64,000 nt of DNA from Thiobacter sp. AK1 (GTDB taxonomy: Bacteria > Pseudomonadota > Gammaproteobacteria > Burkholderiales > Thiobacteraceae): NCBI RefSeq assembly GCF_039822265.1, contig NZ_JBAJEX010000002.1:266840-330839 (forward strand). Reading direction: 5' to 3'. Shown here piece after piece: positions 9,687-19,389 of the stretch. The notes beneath the pieces were generated by a model. That model saw only the letters and a list, made by a program, of their open reading frames with translations, was not told the origin of the DNA and did no database searches. Numbering within the stretch: position 1 is the first letter of the stretch; each line of letters begins with the position of its first letter. Both the position numbers and the translations under genes were made by a program.

Positions 9687-10001
9687 ATGAAATACCGCCT
9701 CATCGCCCTCGCCACTGCCGGCGTAGTCGCCGGCGCGCCCGCCCTGGCCGCCGACGGTCCGGCCCTGGCCCAGAAATACGCCTGCATGAGCTGCCACCAG
9801 GTGGACAAGAAAGTCGTCGGCCCTGCCTACAAAGACGTGGCCGCCAAGTACAAAGGGGACAAAACCGCCGAAGCGCACCTCATCGACAAGGTAAAGAAAG
9901 GGGGCTCCGGCGTGTGGGGCACGGTGCCCATGCCGCCCAGTCCGCAGGTGCCCGATGCCGACCTCAAAGCCATCGTGCAGTGGATCTTGTCGCTCAAGTA
10001 A
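9687..10001 (+). CDS. Class I cytochrome c (c551/c552 type)
   Basis: A small periplasmic electron carrier of 104 residues: a cleavable signal (about 1-22, ending ALAAD), the haem-binding CMSCH at about 32-36 and the axial Met in the VPMPPSPQV loop near residue 77, then the C-terminal helix LKAIVQWILSLK. Size and loop match c551/c552 donors to terminal oxidases or nitrite reductases. It is transcribed alone, with a strong ribosome-binding site and its own terminator. Confidence 0.95.
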   Translation: MKYRLIALATAGVVAGAPALAADGPALAQKYACMSCHQVDKKVVGPAYKDVAAKYKGDKTAEAHLIDKVKKGGSGVWGTVPMPPSPQVPDADLKAIVQWILSLK

Positions 10002-10019
10002 GCCCTCGGCAGACACGGC

Positions 10020-10046
10020 AAAAAGCCGGCCTTGCGCCGGCTTTTT
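10020..10046 (+). terminator. Terminator of the cytochrome c gene
   Basis: AAAAAGCCGGC-CTTGC-GCCGGCTTTTTT, a perfect stem with a T run, 18 bp after the cytochrome stop. Confidence 0.93.
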
Positions 10047-10417
10047 TATGTAGGCCGGTGGGATGGGCGACCCTGCCGCGTGGGGGATCGATACGCCCTG
10101 CGCAAGGATTTGGCGGGATCTGACGCGGCCAATGGGAGTGGGGCACCTCGACGGCCTTCTTACGGGGAAAGCCACGTATCGCCCCGCGCGCATCCCCTTG
10201 CACCAGGCGCCAGTTTGCGGGGCTAGGCGCGCGCCCCCGCCGGGACTACCATCAAGGAAGGCGTCCTGGTCGAGTGCTGCCCCCAAGATGAAGCGGCGCT
10301 TCGCCTCGTCCCTTGCCCGCCTGGCGATAGAGCAAGAAACGGGGATTGGCCCGAGGCTTTGCGGTGGCGCACGCGCCCCTTGACCCTTGGCCCATCTGGT
10401 ACCAAAGAAAACTGCTG
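10047..10417. other. Intergenic region, no gene seen
   Basis: 370 bp between the cytochrome terminator and the solute-binding lipoprotein. Open frames here are short and lack ribosome-binding sites. I find no recognisable repeat, RNA or strong promoter; the promoter of the next two genes is presumably near 10370-10410. Confidence 0.5.
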
Positions 10418-11377
10418 ATGCTCCTGAACCGCAGGCGCTTTCTAACTGCAAGCCTGGCCCTGCCTCTACTCACCGCCTGTGGGCCGCCGCAGCCCCTCAT
10501 CCGTGTGGCAGGCATCGTCTGGGTGGGCTATGAGCCGCTGTTTCTTGCCCGGGAGCTGGGCCTGCTGGACGAAGAATCCATCCGCCTGGTGGAAATGCCT
10601 TCCAACACCGCCAGCCTGATGGCATTGGCGAGCGGGGAAGTGGAGGCCGCCACCCTTACCCTGGACGAATGCCTCCTGGCACGGGAAGGGGGACTCGACG
10701 TGCGGGCAATCCTGGTGTTCGACGATTCCGCCGGTGCCGACGTGATCATGGCGCGTCCAACCATCCGCCACCCCGCCGAGCTCGCTGGCAAGCGCATCGG
10801 CTTGGAGGAAACCGCCGCCGGCGCACTCATGCTCAGCAAAACGCTGGAGATCGCTGGGCTTAAGCCCGAAGACGTAATCAAGGTGCCCCTCACCGCCGAT
10901 CGTCAGCTCGCCGCGTGGCAGGAAAACGAAGTGGACGCCCTGGTGAGCTACGAGCCCCATGCCACTCAGCTCGAGGCGCTGGGGGCGCGGCGCCTGCTGG
11001 ACAGCCGGGCCTTTCCCGGCCTGATCGTGGACGTGCTGGTGGCCCGGCGCAGTGCCCTCGAGGCCACACCCGCGACCTTTCGCGCATTGCTCGCCGGCCA
11101 TTTCGCGGCCTTGCGTCACTTGCGACAGCAACCCTGGGATGCCGCCACGCGCATGGCGCCCCGCATGGGCATCGCGCCGGACGCCGTGCTCGCAGCCCTG
11201 CGTGGTGTGCGCCTGATGGACGTGGCCGCCAATCGGGCTTGGCTCGCCGCCGATCCGCCGCGGCTGGTCGCGGCCGCCGACCGGGTGGTGGAAATCATGC
11301 GCGCCAACGGGCTCATCAAGGGGCCGGTGCACACCGGCGACTTGGCCGATCCGCGCTTTTTGCCAAGGGCCACATGA
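10418..11377 (+). CDS. Solute-binding lipoprotein, SsuA/THI5-NMT1-like
   Basis: A 319-residue periplasmic binding protein. It starts MLLNRRRFLTASLALPLLTACG, with twin-arginine-like RRRF and a lipobox LTAC, so the mature protein is lipid-anchored. The fold is the two-lobed NMT1/SsuA type: WVGYEPLFLARELGLL, the EVEAATLTLDE hinge segment and ALVSYEPHATQLEALGA. No ABC permease or ATPase lies nearby. Instead the stop overlaps (ATGA) the start of a membrane GGDEF-EAL protein, which suggests that this protein presents a ligand to that sensor (inference). The ribosome-binding site is weak. Confidence 0.82.
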   Translation: MLLNRRRFLTASLALPLLTACGPPQPLIRVAGIVWVGYEPLFLARELGLLDEESIRLVEMPSNTASLMALASGEVEAATLTLDECLLAREGGLDVRAILVFDDSAGADVIMARPTIRHPAELAGKRIGLEETAAGALMLSKTLEIAGLKPEDVIKVPLTADRQLAAWQENEVDALVSYEPHATQLEALGARRLLDSRAFPGLIVDVLVARRSALEATPATFRALLAGHFAALRHLRQQPWDAATRMAPRMGIAPDAVLAALRGVRLMDVAANRAWLAADPPRLVAAADRVVEIMRANGLIKGPVHTGDLADPRFLPRAT

Positions 11378-14205
11378 TGCGCGCGCCACTGCGAGTAGTC
11401 CTCCCCCTGGGCCTGGCCTTGGCCTTGCTCCTGATTGGTGGGATCTCTTTCTTCGGCACCCTGCAACGGGAGCAGGCACGCATTCTCGAACAAGGCCGCG
11501 CCGATTGCCTAAGCGCCGCCGCCCATCTCGCGCGCATGGCGGAACAGGGTCTTGGGAGTGCGCGCGGCTTGGTGGAAGCTGATCTGGCTCATACCGTCAC
11601 CGATCGCCGCGCTCGGGTGGTGTTGGTGCTCGATGACGCCGGACGCGTGGTGAGTGCCCACCGTTACGCCTGGCGAGGGCAGCCGGTCGCACAGGCTTTG
11701 CCAGGATTTCCCTGGGAGCGCGCCCGTGAGTTCACCCGCCAGCGCCTGCCGGTGCTCCAAGTCCACGCGGATGGCAACCGGCTCGAAGCATTCCATCCCT
11801 TTGAGCTGCCTGCCACGCCCACCGAGCTGCGTAGCTCGCGCCGCGGGCTGGTCTATGTAGAGTTCGATCTCGCGCAGGTGCGCGCTCAGGCGCGCCTGCT
11901 CGCCTTCCGGGACCGCGCGCCGGACCTGGTAGGCCTGGCGCTGCTGCTCGTGCTGCTCGGCCTGTTCCTGTTACGCCAGGTGAGCCAGCCACTGCAGCGG
12001 CTCGCCACGGCGGCGCAGCGGTTTGGCGCCGGCGAGCACGAAATACGCGTGCCTGAGGCGGGCGTGGAGGAGATCAGACAACTCGCCCACCACTTCAACC
12101 AAATGGCCGAGGCCGTGGCGCAGGCCCAGGCGCGGCTGGCACAGAGCGAGCAGCGCCTGGCCATCACCCTGCAGTCCATTGGCGATGCCCTCATCGCCAC
12201 CGATGCCAAGCAACGCATCGCCCTCATGAATCCGGTAGCGGAGACACTCACTGGCTGGTCCTTGGAAGAAGCACGGGGTCGCCCCATAGGCGAGATTTTC
12301 GTGATCGAAAATGCTCTCACCGGCCGTCCCCAGGAAAGCCCTGTGGAGCGTGTGCTGGCGGAAGGCACAGTGGTGGGCCTTGCCAACCACACCGTGCTCA
12401 TCGATCGCAACGGGAATCGCTGCCACATCGCCGATTCCGCCGCCCCGATTCGTGGCCCCGAGGGGCGCGTCGAGGGCGTGGTGCTGGTGTTCCGCGACGT
12501 GTCCGAGGAATACCGGTTGCGCCGCCAGCTCGCCGACAGCGAGAAGCACTTCCGCACCTTGGCCGATGCCGGTCAGGCGCTGATCTGGACATCCGGGGTG
12601 GATGGCCAGTGCGACTATTTCAACCGCGTCTGGCTGGAATTCACGGGCCGTAGCCTCAAGCAGGAACGGGGCATGGGCTGGACCGCGGGTGTGCATCCGG
12701 ACGACCTGCCGCGGGTGCTGGAAATTTACCGACGCGCCTTCGATGCGCGTCAACCCTTCCGCACGGAGTACCGTCTGCGTCACCACTCGGGGGAATACCG
12801 CTGGATCGTGAACCAGGGCAGCCCCCGTTACGACAGCGAAGGCGTTTTCCTGGGCTACGTGGGGCACTGCCTGGACATCACCGACAGCAAGCGGGCGGAA
12901 GCGGAAATCGAGCGCCTCGCCTATCACGATGCGCTCACCGGGCTGCCCAACCGCGCCTTGCTGCGCGACCGCCTCACCCAGGCCCTGGCCAGCGCGCGCC
13001 GCACCGGACGGGCCGGTGCCCTGCTGTTCGTGGATCTGGACCAGTTCAAGCGCATCAACGACGTCTATGGCCACGAATTGGGCGATGCCCTGTTGCAGGA
13101 AGTGGCGCGGCGTCTGGTGCTACACGTGCGCCAAGAGGACACGGTGGCGCGGCTTGGGGGCGATGAGTTCGTGATCCTGCTTCCGAATCTCGCCGTCAAC
13201 GTCCAGGATGCTGCGGCCCTGGCCTTGTCGGTGGCGGACAAGGTGCGCGTCGCCCTCGAGCAGCCGATCCCCATCGGCGAAAACCACTACGTCTCCAACG
13301 CCAGCATCGGCATTACCCTGTTCCCCAAGAATCACGAGAGTATCGACGATCTCATGCGTGAAGCGGACATCGCCATGTACCGCGCCAAAGAGAGCGGACG
13401 CAATGCCGTGGCCTACTTCGAAACCACCATGCAGGAGGCGGTGAGCCGGCGCTATGCCCTGGAGCAGGCGCTGCGCGAGGCGGTGAACCACCAGGCCTTC
13501 GAACTCTTTCTACAGTCCCAGGTGGATGCGCAGGGCCGCCCCATCGCCGCCGAGGCCTTGGTGCGTTGGCGCCACCCCCAAGAGGGGCTCATCCCGCCTG
13601 CAAGCTTCATCCCGGTGGCCGAGGAGTCGGGCCTCATCGTGCCCATCGGTGAATGGGTGCTCGCCGAAGCCTGCCGCCTCATCGCGCGGCTCAACGCCGC
13701 AGGACGAAGCCTGCGCATTGCGGTGAACATGAGTCCGCGCCAGTTCCATCAGCCCAATCTGGTGAGAAAGGTGCAGGATATCCTCGCCGCCAGCGGCGCC
13801 GACCCCGCTTACCTGGTGCTGGAGATCACGGAAAACCTGCTGGTGGAGCACACGTCCGAGGCGGTGGCACGCATGACTGAGCTCGCCACCCTGGGCCTGC
13901 GGTTTTCCATCGATGACTTTGGTACCGGCTACTCTTCCCTCGCCTATCTGAAGCGTCTTCCAGTGTCCGAGCTCAAGATCGACAAGAGCTTCGTCAAGGA
14001 CTTGCCCCAGGATCTCAACGACGTCGCCTTGGTGGAGACCATCCTGGCCATGGCCAGCCACCTGGGCTTCGAGGTGGTGGCGGAGGGCGTGGAGACCGCC
14101 GCCCAGTTTGAGTTCCTGCGCCATCTGGGCTGCGAGCGCTTCCAGGGTTACCACTTCCACCGGCCGGAGCCACTCACCACCTGGTTGGCGCGCCTAGCGC
14201 CGTGA
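11374..14205 (+). CDS. Membrane sensor with HAMP, two PAS, GGDEF and EAL domains
   Basis: A 943-residue cyclic-di-GMP protein. A first helix (about 8-27), a periplasmic region to about 180, a second helix (about 185-203), HAMP, PAS 1 (about 265-385), PAS 2 (about 395-510, ending in a PAC motif), GGDEF (about 515-690) and EAL (about 700-943). The cyclase motif LGGDEF is intact, as are the phosphodiesterase motifs AEALVRW and DDFGTGYSS, so both activities are possible in principle. It starts at ATG 11374 overlapping the stop of the solute-binding lipoprotein. The partner gene suggests input from a periplasmic ligand. Confidence 0.93.
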   Translation: MMRAPLRVVLPLGLALALLLIGGISFFGTLQREQARILEQGRADCLSAAAHLARMAEQGLGSARGLVEADLAHTVTDRRARVVLVLDDAGRVVSAHRYAWRGQPVAQALPGFPWERAREFTRQRLPVLQVHADGNRLEAFHPFELPATPTELRSSRRGLVYVEFDLAQVRAQARLLAFRDRAPDLVGLALLLVLLGLFLLRQVSQPLQRLATAAQRFGAGEHEIRVPEAGVEEIRQLAHHFNQMAEAVAQAQARLAQSEQRLAITLQSIGDALIATDAKQRIALMNPVAETLTGWSLEEARGRPIGEIFVIENALTGRPQESPVERVLAEGTVVGLANHTVLIDRNGNRCHIADSAAPIRGPEGRVEGVVLVFRDVSEEYRLRRQLADSEKHFRTLADAGQALIWTSGVDGQCDYFNRVWLEFTGRSLKQERGMGWTAGVHPDDLPRVLEIYRRAFDARQPFRTEYRLRHHSGEYRWIVNQGSPRYDSEGVFLGYVGHCLDITDSKRAEAEIERLAYHDALTGLPNRALLRDRLTQALASARRTGRAGALLFVDLDQFKRINDVYGHELGDALLQEVARRLVLHVRQEDTVARLGGDEFVILLPNLAVNVQDAAALALSVADKVRVALEQPIPIGENHYVSNASIGITLFPKNHESIDDLMREADIAMYRAKESGRNAVAYFETTMQEAVSRRYALEQALREAVNHQAFELFLQSQVDAQGRPIAAEALVRWRHPQEGLIPPASFIPVAEESGLIVPIGEWVLAEACRLIARLNAAGRSLRIAVNMSPRQFHQPNLVRKVQDILAASGADPAYLVLEITENLLVEHTSEAVARMTELATLGLRFSIDDFGTGYSSLAYLKRLPVSELKIDKSFVKDLPQDLNDVALVETILAMASHLGFEVVAEGVETAAQFEFLRHLGCERFQGYHFHRPEPLTTWLARLAP

Positions 14206-14745
14206 AGCCTGGGCCGCCTTGCGCCCCCACAGCACCACGTATTGCACGCCGCTTGCCAGGGTGAAGGCGAACACCATCCAGAACAGTGCTTGCCGCCAGG
14301 GCGTAAGATCCAGATAATCCGCCCCCTCGGCCAGGACCATGGCGAACAGGGCGAAGGCCACCGAGGTGTGCAGCTTGCCCAGCCGCGTGGGTTGGATGTG
14401 CACCTCACCGAAGGCGCGCTGGTAGGCAAACGCGCCGCCGACGATCACCGTGTCACGCACCACCAGCGCCAGGGTGAGCCACAGGGGCACTACCTCAAGC
14501 CAGGTGAGGAGCACCACGCACACCAGCGTGACCAACTTGTCGGCCAGGGGATCCATCACCGCGCCATAGGGGGTGAGCAGACCAAATCGGCGCGCTATCC
14601 AGCCATCCAGCGCATCGGTGAGGGCCGCCGCGACGAACACCCAGAAGGCCAGCTCCAATTGCCGAGTGAGGAGTGCCCAAGCCAAAAGCGGCGCGGCGGT
14701 CACGCGCAGGGTCGTGAGGACATTGGGCAGGTTGACGGCCGTCAT
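14194..14745 (-). CDS. CDP-alcohol phosphatidyltransferase (PgsA-like)
   Basis: An integral-membrane enzyme of phospholipid synthesis, 183 residues with about five helices. The CDP-alcohol motif is complete: DALDGWIARRFG followed by GAVMDPLADK, giving the D-x2-DG-x2-AR-x8-G-x3-D-x3-D pattern. Closest in character to phosphatidylglycerophosphate synthase, but a cardiolipin-type or other head-group specificity cannot be excluded. It is the last gene of the long minus-strand run from dusB and overlaps the tail of the convergent GGDEF-EAL gene by 12 bp. Confidence 0.87.
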   Translation of the reverse strand: MTAVNLPNVLTTLRVTAAPLLAWALLTRQLELAFWVFVAAALTDALDGWIARRFGLLTPYGAVMDPLADKLVTLVCVVLLTWLEVVPLWLTLALVVRDTVIVGGAFAYQRAFGEVHIQPTRLGKLHTSVAFALFAMVLAEGADYLDLTPWRQALFWMVFAFTLASGVQYVVLWGRKAAQASRR

Positions 14746-14771
14746 GCCCTCTAGAGTATAGGCCTGCCGCG

Positions 14772-15668
14772 TCAGATCCAGTCGCGGGGGACCAGGAAAT
14801 CGCTGTAGAGGCGCGCCTCCGGCGTGCCGGGCTCGGGTCTCCAGTCGTAGCGCCAGCGCACGATGGGCGGCAGGGACATGAGGATGGATTCGGTGCGACC
14901 GCCGCTTTGCAGGCCGAACAGCGTCCCGCGGTCATAGACCAGATTGAATTCCACGTAGCGCCCGCGCCGGTAGGACTGGAAATCCCGCTCGCGCTCGCCA
15001 TAAGCCATGTCCATGCGGCGTTCCAGGATGGGCATGTAGGCCGGGAGGAAATGATCGCCCACGCTTTCGGTGAGACTAAAGGCGTGTTCAAATCCCTGTT
15101 CGCTGAAGTCGTCGTAGAAAATGCCTCCCACCCCGCGCGGCTCGCCCCGGTGCTTGAGATAGAAATACTCGTCGCACCATTTCTTGAAGCGCGGATAGTA
15201 CTGTTCGCCGAAGGGCGTCAGGCTATTACGGCAAATCGTGTGGAAGTGCACCGCGTCTTCCTCGAAACCATAGTAGGGCGTGAGATCCATGCCGCCGCCA
15301 AACCACCACACGGGATCGGCGCCCGCCTTCTCCGCCACGAAGAAGCGCACGTTCATGTGTACCGTGGGGGCGTAGGGATTGCGCGGATGCAGCACCAGGG
15401 ACACGCCCATGGCCTCGAAGCGACGGCCCGCGAGCTGCGGCCGGCTGGCGCTCGCTGAGGCGGGAAGGGCTGCGCCGCACACGTGGGAGAAGTTGACCCC
15501 ACCCCGTTCCAGCACGTGGCCTTCCTCCAGCACGCAGCTCAAACCGCCCCCGCCTTCAGGACGCGTCCAGGCATCGCGGCGGAAAGTCTTACCGTCTACC
15601 TGTTCCAGGCGTTCGACGATCAGTTCCTGCAATTCGGTGAGAAATTCCCGCACGCGGGTGATATCCAT
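14772..15668 (-). CDS. hemF: Oxygen-dependent coproporphyrinogen III oxidase
   Basis: Oxidatively decarboxylates coproporphyrinogen III to protoporphyrinogen IX in haem synthesis, using O2. 298 residues, normal for the family. Conserved stretches are visible: [40 protein letters not shown], the [10 protein letters not shown] motif and the C-terminal [17 protein letters not shown] 15668 is chosen because the family begins here; the open frame extends upstream with no homology. It follows purD by 20 bp. It implies that haem can be made under aerobic conditions. Confidence 0.96.
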   Translation of the reverse strand: MDITRVREFLTELQELIVERLEQVDGKTFRRDAWTRPEGGGGLSCVLEEGHVLERGGVNFSHVCGAALPASASASRPQLAGRRFEAMGVSLVLHPRNPYAPTVHMNVRFFVAEKAGADPVWWFGGGMDLTPYYGFEEDAVHFHTICRNSLTPFGEQYYPRFKKWCDEYFYLKHRGEPRGVGGIFYDDFSEQGFEHAFSLTESVGDHFLPAYMPILERRMDMAYGERERDFQSYRRGRYVEFNLVYDRGTLFGLQSGGRTESILMSLPPIVRWRYDWRPEPGTPEARLYSDFLVPRDWI

Positions 15669-15688
15669 TGCTATCTCCCGGCGCAGGC

Positions 15689-16957
15689 TCAGCGCAGCAA
15701 GGCGCGGTGGCCGATGTCGTGGCGCATCTGCATGCCCTCGAAGTGGATCTGGCTGGCGATCTGGTAGGCGCGGCGCTGCGCCATCTTGACCGTGTCCCCC
15801 AACGCGGTGACACACAGCACGCGCCCACCATTGGTCACCACCTGGCCATCCCGCAAGGCCGTGCCGGCGTGGAACACCATGTAGTCTTCGCCAGGCGGCG
15901 GCAGGCCGGTGATGACATCCCCCTTGCGCGGCGTGTCCGGATAGCCGGCGGCGGCGAGCACCACACCGAGGGCGGTGCGCCGGTCCCATTCCGCCTCGAC
16001 GCGGTCGAGACGGCCGCTCACAGCGTGTTCCAGCAGGGTGAGGAAATCACTCTTCAAGCGCATCATGATCGGCTGGGTCTCGGGGTCGCCCATGCGACAG
16101 TTGTATTCCAGCACCTTGGCATGGCCTTGGGCATCGATCATGAGCCCTGCATAGAGGAAACCCGTGTAGGGAATGCCCTCTAACCGCATCCCCGCCACCG
16201 TGGGCAGGATGATCTCGCGTAGGATGCGCGCATGCCGTTCCGGGGTCACCACCGGTGCCGGCGAGTAGGCGCCCATGCCACCCGTGTTGGGCCCCTCATC
16301 GCCGTCGAGAAGCCGCTTGTGGTCCTGGCTGGTGGCAAGCGGCAGGACGTGTTCCCCGTCCACCATGACGATGAAGCTCGCCTCCTCCCCCGTGAGGAAT
16401 TCTTCGATCACCACGCGCGCGCCGGCTTCGCCCAGGGCGTTCCCGGCCAGCATCCTGTCCACCGCGGCGTGGGCTTCCTCTAGGGTCATGGCGACCACCA
16501 CGCCCTTGCCGGCGGCGAGCCCATCGGCCTTGACCACGATGGGCGCACCCTGGGCCTCAATGTAGGCGTGGGCCGCGGCGGCCTCGCTGAAGCTGGCGTA
16601 AGCGGCAGTGGGAATGCCATGGCGTGTCATGAATGCCTTGGCGTAATCCTTGGAGGCCTCCAGTTGCGCCGCTTGCCGCGTGGGACCGAAGATTCTGAGG
16701 CCCGCCGCGCGAAACGCATCGACAATGCCCGCCGCCAGGGGCGCTTCCGGTCCCACCACGGTGAGGTGGATGCCCTCCCGCCGCGCGAAGTCCGTGAGCG
16801 CCGAGATGTCCGTGAGGGGAACGTTTTCCAGGTTTGGGTCGAGCGCGGTGCCAGCATTGCCCGGGGCGACGAACACCTTCTGCATGCGCGGCGAGCGGGA
16901 AAGCCGCCACGCAAGGGCGTGCTCGCGTCCGCCAGATCCGATGACCAATGTCTTCAT
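15689..16957 (-). CDS. purD: Phosphoribosylamine-glycine ligase
   Basis: Joins glycine to phosphoribosylamine with ATP in step 2 of purine synthesis. 422 residues, ATP-grasp fold: N-terminal [17 protein letters not shown], the GPEAPLAAG loop, the [12 protein letters not shown] phosphate-binding strand and the signature [14 protein letters not shown] 16957 is seven bases after the pagP stop, showing co-transcription. In many betaproteobacteria purH and purD are adjacent; here they are separated by pagP. Confidence 0.96.
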   Translation of the reverse strand: MKTLVIGSGGREHALAWRLSRSPRMQKVFVAPGNAGTALDPNLENVPLTDISALTDFARREGIHLTVVGPEAPLAAGIVDAFRAAGLRIFGPTRQAAQLEASKDYAKAFMTRHGIPTAAYASFSEAAAAHAYIEAQGAPIVVKADGLAAGKGVVVAMTLEEAHAAVDRMLAGNALGEAGARVVIEEFLTGEEASFIVMVDGEHVLPLATSQDHKRLLDGDEGPNTGGMGAYSPAPVVTPERHARILREIILPTVAGMRLEGIPYTGFLYAGLMIDAQGHAKVLEYNCRMGDPETQPIMMRLKSDFLTLLEHAVSGRLDRVEAEWDRRTALGVVLAAAGYPDTPRKGDVITGLPPPGEDYMVFHAGTALRDGQVVTNGGRVLCVTALGDTVKMAQRRAYQIASQIHFEGMQMRHDIGHRALLR

Positions 16958-16964
16958 GCCTGCC

Positions 16965-17516
16965 TCATTGTCTGTCCAATTCGATGCGCGCCCAGAAGAA
17001 CAGCAGGTTGCCAGCGCCGCGCGCGCCGGGTACGTAGGCCGCTTCCACCGAGAGCTGGCGATAGCCGACACTCGCCATCGGCAGAATGCCTGGGAACGGC
17101 GTGTAATGGCCGATGTCGGCGCGAGTCATGAGGAAGGTGGTGAAGCCCCCGCCCACGCGCCACTCCGGCATCGGCTGCCATAGCCATTGCTGGCCATAGC
17201 CCACCATGTAGCTGGGTTTGAAGTGGGAGTCCTGGAAACCCATGGCGTACAGGCCGCGCCACACCCCATCCTCGTATAGGCTGCGACCGTAGCCGAAACC
17301 AACAGGGTTTTCCTGATAGCTGTCGATCTTCTCGCGGCTGTAGGCGAAGCGCAGGTGGTGAGTGTGAAAGGGCAGGTAGAAGTCATTGCTGCCTTCGTTC
17401 CAAATGGTGGCCAAGCGCTCGCGCGCCCGAGCCCACGCCGAGACGTCCTCCGCGTGCGCCGCTGACAGCGCCGCCAGTCCCGCCAAAACCGCTGTCAGGC
17501 CCACCCGAGCAACCAT
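16965..17516 (-). CDS. pagP: Lipid A palmitoyltransferase
   Basis: An outer-membrane beta-barrel enzyme that adds palmitate to lipid A. 183 residues with a signal peptide (cleavage near AHAED). The amphipathic N-terminal helix is followed by barrel strands with the family pattern [33 protein letters not shown] (shown as two segments), GYGQQW and [20 protein letters not shown]. The catalytic His, Asp and Ser of PagP map to HTHH and to the DS pair in FQDSH. It is wedged between purH (20 bp) and purD (7 bp). In pathogens PagP is PhoPQ-controlled; here constitutive purine-operon expression is more likely. Confidence 0.9.
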   Translation of the reverse strand: MVARVGLTAVLAGLAALSAAHAEDVSAWARARERLATIWNEGSNDFYLPFHTHHLRFAYSREKIDSYQENPVGFGYGRSLYEDGVWRGLYAMGFQDSHFKPSYMVGYGQQWLWQPMPEWRVGGGFTTFLMTRADIGHYTPFPGILPMASVGYRQLSVEAAYVPGARGAGNLLFFWARIELDRQ

Positions 17517-17536
17517 GACCTCGACTCGTCGCGACC

Positions 17537-19105
17537 TCAGTGGCGGAAATGGCGCATGCCCGTGAACACCATGGCCATGCCGTGTTCGTCGGCAGCGGCG
17601 ATCACATCCTCGTCGCGTAGCGAGCCACCGGGCTGGATCACGGCGGTAATGCCGGCCTGCGCCGCCTGGTCGATGCCATCCCGGAAAGGAAAAAAGGCGT
17701 CCGACGCCATCACCGCGCCGGCGACGGCAAGGCCCGCATGCTCGGCCTTGATGGCGGCGATGCGTGCGGAATTCACCCGGCTCATCTGTCCTGCCCCCAC
17801 GCCGATGGTCATGTGATCGCGCGCGTAGACGATGGCATTGGACTTCACGAACTTGGCCACCTGCCAGGCGAACAGCAAGTCGGCCATTTCCCGTTCGCTG
17901 GGGGCGCGTCGCGTGACCACCTTGAGCTCGCCATGCAAGGCGAGATCGGCCTCCTGCACCAACACGCCGCCGGTCACTTTCTTGAAGTCTAGCCGTGGCG
18001 AGGGGGCGGCGGGCCATTCCCCACATTCCAGCACGCGCACGTTCTTCTTGGCGCCGGCGGCCTCGAGCGCTGCGGCGGAAATCTTGGGGGCAATGATCAC
18101 CTCCACGAACTGGCGCTCGATGATGGTCTTCATGGTTTGCCCATCCAGCTCGCGGTTGAAGGCGATGATGCCGCCGAAGGCCGATTCTGGATCGGTCTGG
18201 TAAGCGCGCTCGTAGGCTTCACGGAGGCTTGCACCCAGCGCAACTCCACACGGGTTGGCGTGTTTGACGATGACGCAAGCGGGCGCGTCGCGAAACTGCT
18301 TCACGCATTCCAGCGCCGCATCGGCATCGGCGATGTTGTTGTAGGAGAGTTCCTTACCCTGGAGCTGACGCGCGGTGGTGACCGAAGCATCTTTCTCGCC
18401 CGGGTAGGCGTAGAACGCGGCCTGCTGGTGAGGATTCTCGCCATAGCGCAAGGATTGCAGACGCACCAGGTTGAGGTTGAGGCGCTCCGGAAAACCTTCG
18501 CGCCGTCCCTGAGAATCGATGGCAGTCAAGTAATTGGAGATGGTGGAATCGTATTCGGCGGTGTGGGAGAAGGCCTTGCGCGCGAGGTTGAAATGGGTCT
18601 CGGCCGCGAGAATGCCGCCGGTCATGGTTAGCTCCGACAACAGGGCCTGGTAGTCGCGCGGATCCACCACCACCGCCACGTGCTGGTAGTTCTTGGCCGC
18701 GGCGCGCACCATCGCCGGGCCACCGATGTCGATGTTTTCGATCGCCTCCGCCAGGGTGCAATTGGGCCGCGCGATGGTGGAGCCGAAGGGGTACAAGTTC
18801 ACCACCACCATGTCGATCGGCGCAATGCCCGCCGCCTCCATGGCCCTGACGTGCTCAGGCAGATCGCGCCGACCAAGGATGCCGGCGTGAATCTTGGGAT
18901 GCAGGGTCTTGACCCGCCCATCCAACATTTCCGGAAAGCCCGTATAGTCGCCCACTTCGATGACGCTTAGGCCACGCTCGGCAAGCAGCTTGGCGGTGCC
19001 GCCGGTGGAGAGGATCTCCACCCCGAGCCGCTTGAGTCCGGTGGCGAATTCGACGATGCCCGCCTTGTCCGAGACACTGATGAGGGCGCGCTGGATTCGA
19101 CTCAT
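17537..19105 (-). CDS. purH: Bifunctional AICAR formyltransferase/IMP cyclohydrolase
   Basis: Catalyses the last two steps of IMP synthesis. 522 residues. The N-terminal IMP cyclohydrolase (about 1-195) begins [16 protein letters not shown] and carries the [10 protein letters not shown] loop. The C-terminal formyltransferase includes LRYGENPHQ, the catalytic [10 protein letters not shown] and the C-terminal [10 protein letters not shown] and HFRH end. ATG 19105 is chosen from the family start; it lies 16 bp after fis. The ribosome-binding site is weak, so translational coupling to fis is likely. Confidence 0.97.
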   Translation of the reverse strand: MSRIQRALISVSDKAGIVEFATGLKRLGVEILSTGGTAKLLAERGLSVIEVGDYTGFPEMLDGRVKTLHPKIHAGILGRRDLPEHVRAMEAAGIAPIDMVVVNLYPFGSTIARPNCTLAEAIENIDIGGPAMVRAAAKNYQHVAVVVDPRDYQALLSELTMTGGILAAETHFNLARKAFSHTAEYDSTISNYLTAIDSQGRREGFPERLNLNLVRLQSLRYGENPHQQAAFYAYPGEKDASVTTARQLQGKELSYNNIADADAALECVKQFRDAPACVIVKHANPCGVALGASLREAYERAYQTDPESAFGGIIAFNRELDGQTMKTIIERQFVEVIIAPKISAAALEAAGAKKNVRVLECGEWPAAPSPRLDFKKVTGGVLVQEADLALHGELKVVTRRAPSEREMADLLFAWQVAKFVKSNAIVYARDHMTIGVGAGQMSRVNSARIAAIKAEHAGLAVAGAVMASDAFFPFRDGIDQAAQAGITAVIQPGGSLRDEDVIAAADEHGMAMVFTGMRHFRH

Positions 19106-19121
19106 GGCAGAAACGGGAAAT

Positions 19122-19361
19122 TCACTTGATTTTGTAGGCCTGCATCTTCTTGCGCAGGGTGTTGCGGTTGATACCAAGCAGCTCCGCTGCGCGCGTCTGG
19201 TTCCCCTGGGCATAGACCAGCACGGTTTCGATGAGGGGTTTTTCCACGCAGCCAATCACCATGTCGTAGATGCCGCCGGGCTGCTCGCCGTCCAGATGCT
19301 TGAAATAATCGTGAACGGCCTTGCGCACGCAGGCGGAAAGCTCGGTTTCCTTGGATGCCAT
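19122..19361 (-). CDS. fis: Nucleoid protein Fis
   Basis: A 79-residue DNA-bending nucleoid protein. The C-terminal helix-turn-helix is plain: [21 protein letters not shown]. The N-terminal half, with DYFKHLDGE and the dimer helix [11 protein letters not shown], is shorter than E. coli Fis (98 aa), as usual in betaproteobacteria. It follows dusB, the arrangement found across many proteobacteria. AAAGGA precedes the ATG. Confidence 0.95.
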   Translation of the reverse strand: MASKETELSACVRKAVHDYFKHLDGEQPGGIYDMVIGCVEKPLIETVLVYAQGNQTRAAELLGINRNTLRKKMQAYKIK

Positions 19362-19389
19362 CCCTGTTCCTTTCCGGCCCGATCACCGC

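Noticed and set aside
10466..11479. A 337-codon open frame antisense to the solute-binding lipoprotein
   Set aside because: It lacks a ribosome-binding site and recognisable motifs, and it overlaps well-supported coding sequence.
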